Assembly (NCBI RefSeq): GCF_003337485.1
Contig: NZ_QPJJ01000005.1
Coordinates: 148,856 to 212,855, forward strand
DNA: 64,000 bases
Reading direction: 5' to 3'
Source: Saliterribacillus persicus
Lineage (GTDB): Bacteria > Bacillota > Bacilli > Bacillales > Amphibacillaceae
Under the pieces are notes generated by a model. The model ran no database searches, was not told the origin of the DNA, and saw nothing but the letters and a program-made list of their open reading frames with translations. Positions 15,454 to 23,163 of this stretch are shown here, one piece after another (positions within the stretch are counted from its first letter, which is position 1; each line of letters begins with the position of its first letter). The position numbers were made by a program, and so were the translations under genes.

Positions 15454-17106
15454 GTGACTAACAAAATTATAATTATAGGTGGGGTAGCTGGTGGAGCAAC
15501 TGCAGCAGCTCGATTAAGAAGATTAAATGAAAAAGCTGAAATTATATTATTTGAAAGAGGAGAACATATTTCATTTGCAAACTGTGGTCTTCCATACTAT
15601 ATAGGTGAAACAATAAAAGATCGTCAAAAATTATTGGTTCAAACGGTAGAAGGAATGAGTAACCGATTCCAATTGGATATTCGTAATCTTACCGAAGTTA
15701 CTGCTATTGATCGTAAAGAAAAAAAAGTAACTGCTAAAAATCTTGAAACGGGGGAAGTTTATACTGAAAGCTACGAGAAACTAATTTTATCTCCTGGAGC
15801 GAAACCGATCGCACCACCAATTCCAGGACTTAAGGAAGCATCCAATGTTTTTACCTTAAGAAATATTCCTGATACAGATAAAATCAAAGCACATGTTGAT
15901 GAAAAGCATCCCAAAAAAGCAGTAGTTGTTGGTGGAGGATTTATCGGTTTAGAAATGGCCGAGAATTTGGTGGAACGCGGCATCCATGTAACTTTAGTAG
16001 AGATGGCAAATCAAGTAATGGCTCCATTAGACATCGAAATGGCTGCAATTGTTCATAAACATATAAAAAGTAAAAATGTAGACCTTGTTTTAGAAGATGG
16101 GGTGAAATCCTTCCATAACGAAGGTGCCAATATAGAACTAGTAAGCGGAAAAATACTGGAAGCAGATCTAACTATTCTTTCTATTGGTGTTCGCCCTGAA
16201 AATTCATTAGCTACTGAATCTGGTTTATTGACTGGGGACCGTGGAGGTATTAAAGTTAATGAATACCTTCAAACAAATGATGAAAATATATATGCAATTG
16301 GAGATGCAATTGAAGTTACAGACTATGTAAATGGACAACCTACAATGATTCCATTAGCAGGACCTGCTAACCGTCAAGGTCGTATAGTAGCAAACAATAT
16401 TTTAGGTACACCTGAAACCTATAAAGGAACATTAGGGACAGGGATCGCTAAGGTATTTGACCTTACCGTTGCAACTACAGGTAATAATGAAAAAACACTA
16501 AAGCGAATCGACCAAGATTATCAAATCATTCATATTCACCCAGCTTCACATGCAGGGTATTACCCTGGGGCGCATCCAATTGCATTAAAAGTCCTCTTTA
16601 GTAAAGAGAATGGGAAAATATATGGTGCACAAGCAGTTGGAGAAGATGGTGTTGATAAACGAATCGATGTAATTGCTACTGCTATACGCGGTGGATTAAC
16701 GATTTCAGAATTAGCCGATTTAGAATTGTCTTACGCACCTCCTTTCTCTTCAGCTAAAGATCCAGTTAATATGGCTGGATATGTTGCTTCTAATATTATA
16801 GAAGAAGAAATAGAAACAGCTCAATGGCATGAGATAGACAAAATTGTTGCTGATGGCGGGTTAATTATCGATGTACGAGATGCAAACGAACGAGACCACG
16901 GTTTTATTAAAAACTCTATCAATATTCCAGTAAATGAGTTACGTGATCGCTTAGATGAATTACCGAAAAATAAGCCAATTTATATATCGTGTCAAGTAGG
17001 GCTAAGAGGATATCTAGCTACTCGAATTCTTAAGGGTAACGGGTATCACCCCATTAACATTGATGGTGGTTGGAAAACGTTTGAAGCTACGCTAAAAAAC
17101 GAATAA
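15454..17106 (+). CDS. cdr: CoA-disulfide/persulfide reductase with C-terminal rhodanese
   Basis: The 550-residue protein is a FAD/NAD(P)H-dependent oxidoreductase of the CoA-disulfide reductase group. It has the FAD motif IIGGVAGGATAAARLRR, the single catalytic cysteine in FANCGLPYYIG (about residue 43), the NAD-binding VVGGGFIGLEMAENL and the second FAD motif IYAIGDAIEV. Residues about 460-550 form a rhodanese domain (CQVGLRG). Such fusions reduce CoA persulfides or polysulfides to CoASH and sulfide. The GTG start follows AGGAGGA. It is divergent from the second cstR-type gene, with an Fnr-type box between them, and is the only plus-strand gene of the sulfur locus. Confidence 0.9.
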   Translation: MTNKIIIIGGVAGGATAAARLRRLNEKAEIILFERGEHISFANCGLPYYIGETIKDRQKLLVQTVEGMSNRFQLDIRNLTEVTAIDRKEKKVTAKNLETGEVYTESYEKLILSPGAKPIAPPIPGLKEASNVFTLRNIPDTDKIKAHVDEKHPKKAVVVGGGFIGLEMAENLVERGIHVTLVEMANQVMAPLDIEMAAIVHKHIKSKNVDLVLEDGVKSFHNEGANIELVSGKILEADLTILSIGVRPENSLATESGLLTGDRGGIKVNEYLQTNDENIYAIGDAIEVTDYVNGQPTMIPLAGPANRQGRIVANNILGTPETYKGTLGTGIAKVFDLTVATTGNNEKTLKRIDQDYQIIHIHPASHAGYYPGAHPIALKVLFSKENGKIYGAQAVGEDGVDKRIDVIATAIRGGLTISELADLELSYAPPFSSAKDPVNMAGYVASNIIEEEIETAQWHEIDKIVADGGLIIDVRDANERDHGFIKNSINIPVNELRDRLDELPKNKPIYISCQVGLRGYLATRILKGNGYHPINIDGGWKTFEATLKNE

Positions 17107-17113
17107 GCATGAT

Positions 17114-17147
17114 AAAACCCTTTGCAGACTTTTGGCAAAGGGTTTTT
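17114..17147. terminator. Bidirectional terminator between the reductase gene and cydC
   Basis: AAAACCCTTTGC and GCAAAGGGTTTT form a perfect 12-base stem with T-run on the plus strand and A-run in front. It can stop both convergent transcripts. Confidence 0.88.
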
Positions 17148-17172
17148 AATATTATTTAAGTTTGTTGGAATA

Positions 17173-18891
17173 TTACGCATCTATAAGTGATGCTTCAATA
17201 TTTTTCATCTCAAAATAGTAGCCTCTTTTTGAAATTAATTCACCCGGTGTACCTTGTTCTATGATTTCTCCTTTATCCATCACAATAATTTTATCCATAT
17301 TTTCTAATCCCAATAATCGATGAGTAACATAGATAAATGTTGCAGCTTTATTTTGGTCAAATAAACGTTGCATAATTCTATTAGCAGTAAGTTGATCAAT
17401 AGAAGAAGTTGGTTCATCCAAAAACCATATGTTCCCGTTTTTCAGCATAGCTCTAGCAATCGCTAGTCTTTGCTTTTCACCACCGGATAAATTATCTCCT
17501 CTTTCATGAACTAGTTCGTCTAAATTAAAATAATGTAGCTCTACTTGCTTTAATACAAATTGAAGTTCAACCTCTGTAAATGTATCATCAGCAAAAAGAT
17601 TTTCCCGAATTGTTCCGTAAAAAAAATGATTGTCCTGTAAAACTACGGAGGCTTGTTCCCACCATGCTTCATCATTTATTTTATTGAACTTTATGTTACT
17701 TGCATAAATAGTATTCTCGTCCGTATTGAGAAGCTTGAGTAACAGTTGCAAAAGAGTAGACTTTCCAGATCCACTTGTTCCTATAATAGCTATTTTTTCC
17801 CCACTTTTTATTTCTGTACTGATATTTTTTAGAGTTCGGTGACTAGAGTTTGGGTAACGATAATTTACATTTTCACATTTTAAAGAAAGCTCTTCCTTAT
17901 TCCAGTCAGATATTCTATTTTGATCCTTATTCTTCTCTGTTTCTGGGGCCGTAATTTCATTTAAACGGTTAATAGCTTTTTTATTGTTTTCAAGATAAAT
18001 GGGAAGAGATGCAAGTGATGACGTATCTTCAAATAATATTAAAGTCAAAATTACTAGCATAGCTAAATAAATTCCATCTATTTCACCAATTGTAACTAGA
18101 TAGCTACCAAGACCAATTACAATCCAAACAATAAAAAAACCAAATAATGTTTGAATTGATTGACTCATAGAAATATGATTATTTTGTCGCTCCTGTTCTT
18201 TTTCATATTCTTCAGAGTAAAATCTAAGTTGAGATTCACGTTTTTCTATCAATTGAAATATTTTTATATCACGGAATCCTTCGAATAATTCAATAAGAGA
18301 GGTTGCTAATGATGCTCTGTTTTTTTGAACATTATCTTTTATTTTCTTCTGTTTTTGATAAACCAAATAGGGCAAGCCTAGAATACTAATTACCATTCCA
18401 AAAATTAGTACAAGTGCAATCCAGATCGAATAAAAACTTGTAAAGAAAATGGTGGCCAAAAAAGTAAATAGAAAAACAATAGGAGGATACAATACTCGCA
18501 AAAAGAAATCCTGTAAACTTTCTACATCAGTCACAACCCTTGTAAGTAAATCCCCACTACGAATTTTATAAAATAGCTTTGGAATCATGTTTTCCACTCT
18601 GTCAAAAAATGCATCTCTAATTCGTTGAAGCATAGAAAAAGTTGCTCGATGAGAAGTATATCGCTCTAAATATTTAGCGATTGCTTTTGTAAAACCTAAT
18701 AATTTAACGGTAGAGGTTAAAACAACAAGTGCATATAATGGTGGAGCGAACGCTGACTTTGCAATGAGGTAACCACTAGCTGCAAATAAGCCGATAGAGG
18801 CTATCCCTGCTATTACACCAAACAAAATGGCTAATAGCATATCTTTTTTCTCCTGAATTAAATATTTTTTAATGAAAGATAAAGCGTTCAT
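17173..18891 (-). CDS. cydC: CydC, thiol-exporting ABC half-transporter
   Basis: This 572-residue half-transporter has six membrane helices (residues 10-300) and an ATPase domain with GTSGSGKST Walker A, LSGGEKQRLAIARA signature and WFLDEPTSSID Walker B. With CydD it forms the heterodimer that exports cysteine or glutathione-type thiols and is needed to assemble cytochrome bd. It follows cydD by five bases and ends the cydABDC operon. The order A-B-D-C here is the usual order of the Bacillus cyd operon. Confidence 0.92.
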   Translation of the reverse strand: MNALSFIKKYLIQEKKDMLLAILFGVIAGIASIGLFAASGYLIAKSAFAPPLYALVVLTSTVKLLGFTKAIAKYLERYTSHRATFSMLQRIRDAFFDRVENMIPKLFYKIRSGDLLTRVVTDVESLQDFFLRVLYPPIVFLFTFLATIFFTSFYSIWIALVLIFGMVISILGLPYLVYQKQKKIKDNVQKNRASLATSLIELFEGFRDIKIFQLIEKRESQLRFYSEEYEKEQERQNNHISMSQSIQTLFGFFIVWIVIGLGSYLVTIGEIDGIYLAMLVILTLILFEDTSSLASLPIYLENNKKAINRLNEITAPETEKNKDQNRISDWNKEELSLKCENVNYRYPNSSHRTLKNISTEIKSGEKIAIIGTSGSGKSTLLQLLLKLLNTDENTIYASNIKFNKINDEAWWEQASVVLQDNHFFYGTIRENLFADDTFTEVELQFVLKQVELHYFNLDELVHERGDNLSGGEKQRLAIARAMLKNGNIWFLDEPTSSIDQLTANRIMQRLFDQNKAATFIYVTHRLLGLENMDKIIVMDKGEIIEQGTPGELISKRGYYFEMKNIEASLIDA

Positions 18892-18896
18892 TGATT

Positions 18897-20618
18897 TTAG
18901 CCCTCCTTCCCAGCTTGAATCATCTCTTTATATTCTATAGACGAACTTAGAAGTGATGGATGATCTCCTTTTGCAATTAGTTCTCCGTCATCTAGAAGTA
19001 AAATATGATCAGCATCTTGGATAGTATGTAGACGATGAGCAACCATAATAATCGTTGTATTCTTTTCAAATTCTTTGATTGAATTTTGAAGAATCTTCTC
19101 AGTTTTTACATCTAACCCAGTAGTGGGCTCATCCAAAAACACAATTGCAGGTTGCTTTAAAAAGGCCCGAGCAATTGCAACTCGCTGCATCTCACCACCC
19201 GATAATCCTCTTCCTCCTTCTCCTACTTTTGTTTCTAAACCATTAGGAAAAGAATCTATTAATTCTTTTAGACCAACTTGCTCTATGACCTGTATTAAAT
19301 CTTGCTCTGTTACAGTTTCATTCCCAAATGTTAAATTCTCTCTTAAAGTTTCATTTAAAATAGTAGGATTTTGTGTGATATAAGCTATCTTTTCAAACCA
19401 TTGGGATTCTTTGTATGCAGTTAGTTTTTTATCGTTTACTAACACAGATCCACTAGTAGGTGTTATTAACCCTGCTAAGAGATTAAGTAATGTCGTTTTG
19501 CCTGCGCCACTTTTTCCAATAATCGCAACTTTGCGATAGTTTTTAAAATCAAAATTAAGATCCTTTAAAGAAAAATTACTAGTTTGAAATGAATAGTGTA
19601 AATCAAAAGAAGCTAACCTTACCTGGTGATCGGGCAAGTCATACATATTTTCCCATTTGTCTTCCGTCTCTTCTGAATTATTTAATGCATCCTCAATTTT
19701 AGCTATCGCACCTTGACTAGATTTACCTTGGTGAAAAGCAGAACCTAGTTCTCTTAAGGAAGCAAAAAATTCTGGTACCAAAACAAGAATAAAAAAAGCA
19801 CTGAAAAAACTAACTGATTGATAAAAAATTAGTTGAATTGCAAGTTCTAACGCGACAATTCCGATACCTAGCATGGCAATAACTTCTAGCATAAAAGAAT
19901 TCATAAATGCTATTTTTAAAATACTCATCGTTGCTTGTTTAAAGCTTTCACTACTATTGTGTAAAGATATTTTTGTTTTATTCGATTGATTATAGATCTT
20001 TAGTGAAGTAATCCCTTGTAACACATCAAGAAATTTAGAGGAATACTTCGCTAATTCATCCAGTTGCTCCTCAGACTTTTTTTTGGTTTGAAGACCAATG
20101 AGGATCATAAATAATGGAATAAAAGGTGCCGTTAATAACAAGATTAAAGCGGATTGAAAGTGAATTATTAATATGACCATCCATAATACGAGCGGAATGG
20201 TGGTTGATTTTCTGGTTTGAGGAAGATACATACTAAAATAATCATTAATCTCATCAACTGCATGTAAAAAAGTATTAGTTTTTTCGCCAATTTGAGTTTT
20301 TCCTTGTATATGAATTGGTGTCTGTTTATATTTTTTAATTAAAGCACTTCTGGCTGCAATTTTATTTTTTTTCGCTGTTTTATTTCCAACTCGAAATAGA
20401 AGATGATCGATGATAACACGAATAATAAATGCAAGAATTAACAAAATTAATTCTAAAACTATATCTCCAAAAGCTGCTTGAACGATGAAAATCTGATCGA
20501 TAATTCTCACCATTAAATATGCTTGTACGATAATAGAAAGAGCTAATAAAAGAGAGAAAAAAAGCATCAATTGTTTGCTTTTTCTCTCTTTCCATTGCCA
20601 GTCTTTTACTTCATCCAT
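18897..20618 (-). CDS. cydD: CydD, thiol-exporting ABC half-transporter
   Basis: The 573-residue protein pairs a six-helix membrane domain with an ATPase (GKSGAGKTTLLNLLAG, LSGGEMQRVAIARA, VFLDEPTTGLD). It is the partner of CydC for export of reduced thiols needed for haem insertion into cytochrome bd. It begins 25 bases after cydB in the same transcript. Confidence 0.92.
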   Translation of the reverse strand: MDEVKDWQWKERKSKQLMLFFSLLLALSIIVQAYLMVRIIDQIFIVQAAFGDIVLELILLILAFIIRVIIDHLLFRVGNKTAKKNKIAARSALIKKYKQTPIHIQGKTQIGEKTNTFLHAVDEINDYFSMYLPQTRKSTTIPLVLWMVILIIHFQSALILLLTAPFIPLFMILIGLQTKKKSEEQLDELAKYSSKFLDVLQGITSLKIYNQSNKTKISLHNSSESFKQATMSILKIAFMNSFMLEVIAMLGIGIVALELAIQLIFYQSVSFFSAFFILVLVPEFFASLRELGSAFHQGKSSQGAIAKIEDALNNSEETEDKWENMYDLPDHQVRLASFDLHYSFQTSNFSLKDLNFDFKNYRKVAIIGKSGAGKTTLLNLLAGLITPTSGSVLVNDKKLTAYKESQWFEKIAYITQNPTILNETLRENLTFGNETVTEQDLIQVIEQVGLKELIDSFPNGLETKVGEGGRGLSGGEMQRVAIARAFLKQPAIVFLDEPTTGLDVKTEKILQNSIKEFEKNTTIIMVAHRLHTIQDADHILLLDDGELIAKGDHPSLLSSSIEYKEMIQAGKEG

Positions 20619-20643
20619 TTAAAAAACCCTCTCAAATTGAGCA

Positions 20644-21660
20644 TCATTTCTTACCTTTTACGTAATCCGCATCAAATAAAAATAAGCGAAGTAATAGCAC
20701 TAATGAAGGTATCAATAAGAATAATCCACCAATGAAAGCAATAATAAGTGCTATCCCCATTGTTTCATTAGTAGAACTATTGTATATCGTTACATAAGGA
20801 TCAAGTATATATGGATAATGTCCTATTCCATATGCAAAAAAAGCAAACAAAAATTGAAACATTACACTAATAAAAGCATAACCGTAATACTTTTCTCGAT
20901 ATAAGAACCACATTGTTAACATAAAGAAAAATACTGATAATCCTAACATCCACCATAAATCCATCATATTCTGAAAATGACGCGTATTATGTTGAGATAA
21001 AAATATAAAGGTTGTTAAGCCTGCAATAATAGTAGGTGTGCTCCAAAATAAAGCGTAGCTTCTTACTAACTTTAATGCTCCTTCATCATTGGCTCGTGAT
21101 GCATAAAAAGTTAAGAACACGGCACTTATAAAAAGCACCGAAACAATTGCTAAAAATACAATGCTCCAAGACAAAGGACTCTGAAATAGAGTTAAATAAG
21201 CTAGCTCTACACTTCCATTTGCTGTTTCGTTAATGAATCCACCCTCTGATACTGTTAAAGCAATGGATAACGATGCTGGAATAAGTAAACCTGTCGATCC
21301 ATATAAAAATAAATAGATTAAATTTTCCTTTGACCCATAGTTCTCAAATGCATAAAAGGAACCTCGAATAGCAAGTAAAATAATTGCTATACTTGCGGGT
21401 ACCAATAATACAGAGCCGTAGTAAAATGCAGAGTCTGGGAAGAATCCTACGACACCAACAAAAAAGAAAACAAAAAATACATTCGTAACTTCCCATACCG
21501 GTGAAAGGTACCGAGAAATTAATTTATTTATCAGATGATCTTTTTTACTTAACTTCGCATAAAAAGCGAAAAAACCTGCACCAAAATCAACAGATGCTAC
21601 AATTAAATATCCATAAAGAAAAAACCAAAGGACAGAAATACCTATTAATTCATAACTCAT
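20644..21660 (-). CDS. cydB: Cytochrome bd oxidase subunit II
   Basis: This 338-residue membrane protein is CydB: about eight or nine helices starting with LWFFLYGYLIVASVDFGAGFFAFY and ending at a short basic tail. It supports subunit I in quinol oxidation and oxygen reduction at the membrane. Its ATG overlaps the cydA stop by one base (TAATG), implying translational coupling. Confidence 0.92.
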   Translation of the reverse strand: MSYELIGISVLWFFLYGYLIVASVDFGAGFFAFYAKLSKKDHLINKLISRYLSPVWEVTNVFFVFFFVGVVGFFPDSAFYYGSVLLVPASIAIILLAIRGSFYAFENYGSKENLIYLFLYGSTGLLIPASLSIALTVSEGGFINETANGSVELAYLTLFQSPLSWSIVFLAIVSVLFISAVFLTFYASRANDEGALKLVRSYALFWSTPTIIAGLTTFIFLSQHNTRHFQNMMDLWWMLGLSVFFFMLTMWFLYREKYYGYAFISVMFQFLFAFFAYGIGHYPYILDPYVTIYNSSTNETMGIALIIAFIGGLFLLIPSLVLLLRLFLFDADYVKGKK

Positions 21661-23009
21661 TATTCCCCATCCTCTCTTTTAAGTGGAAACTTCTTCTCTA
21701 GTTCAACTTCTGCTGGATTGTTTTTAAATAGCTTTCGTAATGTCACAATACATAAAACTCCTAAGACAATATACAATCCTAAGAATAAAAAGAACATTAA
21801 ACTGATATATGGTGAAGTAGTAGCAGCTTCAGAGACTGTCATATACCCTCTTAATATCCATGGCTGTCTCCCTTCTTCTGCTAAAATCCACCCAAGCTCT
21901 ATTGCAATAAAAGCAAGTGGTCCACTTGCAACAATTAAAGACAAGATAAATTTATTGTGCACGTCTAATCTTTTCATAAAATGAACAATGAAATAAAGGA
22001 TCGATAGACTCATTAAGAAAAATCCAATCATAACCATGAAATCGAAAGTGTAATGGATCCACAGTGGTGGTAATTCGTCATCAGGAAAAGCTTCAAGTCC
22101 AATCACTTCAGCTTGGAAATCGTTAAATGCCAAAAAGCTTAAAAATTGGGGAACGCGAATTTCCCCCACTACTTCATTATCATCATTCAGCCAACCAAAT
22201 AAAATTAAATCCGCACCTTTTTCCGTTTCAAAGTGCCATTCTGCAGCAGCCAATTTTTCTGGCTGATGCTCAGCTAAGAATTTTGCAGAAACATCTCCAG
22301 CCACTGCACTTAATATACTAAATAGCAACACTAAAAACATCATCAATTTTAGTGCTTTCTTATGATAATCAGTTGCCTTTCTAAGTAAAATAGAAAACGC
22401 AGCAATCGCTGCAAGCATAGCGGCTACCGTCAAATAAGCAGTACTTACCACGTGAAATACTTTTGATGCTGTTGCTGGATTAAGCATAGCAGCTATGGGG
22501 TCCACTGCTTTAAATTGTCCATTTGCTATTTCAAATCCTTGTGGGGTATTCATAAAACCATTTACCATGGTGATAAACATAGCGGATAAAGCACCGCCTA
22601 CAACAACAGGGAGAGAAAGAATCCAGTGCATCCACTGATTTTTGAAACGATCCCACGTATATAAATAAATTCCTAAGAAAATTGCTTCAAAGAAAAAAGC
22701 AAATACTTCCATAAAAAGGGGAAGAGCAATAACATTTCCGGCTACTTGCATAAAATTCGGCCATACAAGTGAAAGCTGTAACCCAATTGCAGTTCCGGTT
22801 ACCACACCTATGGCAACTGTAATAACAAAACCTCGTGCCCACCTTCTTGCCATTAATAAATAGTTTCGATCTTTTTTCTTAATTCCAATAAATTCCGCAA
22901 TTGTAATCATTAGCGGAACACCCACACCTATCGTAGCAAAAATTATATGAAATCCCAATGTAAGTGTTGTAATCAACCTACTCATCAGGACTGTATCCCA
23001 CTCCATCAT
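21660..23009 (-). CDS. cydA: Cytochrome bd oxidase subunit I
   Basis: The 449-residue subunit carries the haem ligands: the first His in LGFHIIFATIG, the second in KVFHVVSTAY and a Met in the central helix. The GRQPW motif is also present. The Q-loop is short, as in other Gram-positive bd oxidases. It oxidises quinol and reduces oxygen with high affinity, and bd-type enzymes tolerate sulfide. ATG 23009 is chosen because GGAGGG lies seven bases upstream; a start at 23024 would swallow that site. It heads cydABDC beside the persulfide locus. Confidence 0.93.
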   Translation of the reverse strand: MMEWDTVLMSRLITTLTLGFHIIFATIGVGVPLMITIAEFIGIKKKDRNYLLMARRWARGFVITVAIGVVTGTAIGLQLSLVWPNFMQVAGNVIALPLFMEVFAFFFEAIFLGIYLYTWDRFKNQWMHWILSLPVVVGGALSAMFITMVNGFMNTPQGFEIANGQFKAVDPIAAMLNPATASKVFHVVSTAYLTVAAMLAAIAAFSILLRKATDYHKKALKLMMFLVLLFSILSAVAGDVSAKFLAEHQPEKLAAAEWHFETEKGADLILFGWLNDDNEVVGEIRVPQFLSFLAFNDFQAEVIGLEAFPDDELPPLWIHYTFDFMVMIGFFLMSLSILYFIVHFMKRLDVHNKFILSLIVASGPLAFIAIELGWILAEEGRQPWILRGYMTVSEAATTSPYISLMFFLFLGLYIVLGVLCIVTLRKLFKNNPAEVELEKKFPLKREDGE

Positions 23010-23070
23010 TATGCAGCCCTCCATTCTTCTATCATTAACTTAACCTAAAAAGCTTTACCCTATTAAATTA

Positions 23071-23086
23071 TGTGATAAAACACACA
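23071..23086. promoter_or_regulatory. Rex- or Fnr-type box upstream of cydA
   Basis: TGTGA-TAAAAC-ACACA is a near-palindrome resembling both the Rex (TTGTGA-N6-TCACAA) and Fnr/CRP (TGTGA-N6-TCACA) consensus. A TATAAT (23102-23097, minus strand) lies upstream of it, so the box falls just downstream of a possible start point. That position favours repression by NADH-sensing Rex, as for cyd in B. subtilis. Confidence 0.6.
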
Positions 23087-23127
23087 TACCTATTCCATTA
23101 TAACTAATCATTCGTATTACGATAAGG

Positions 23128-23163
23128 AAAAAGCTCAAGTAGTTTTAGCTACTTAAGCTTTTA
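23128..23163 (-). terminator. Terminator of the PAS-GAF-GGDEF-EAL gene
   Basis: AAAAGCTtAAGTAG and CTACTTgAGCTTTT arms (minus-strand reading) with loop CTAAAA and a T-run. It lies directly beyond the stop codon at 23164. Confidence 0.8.
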
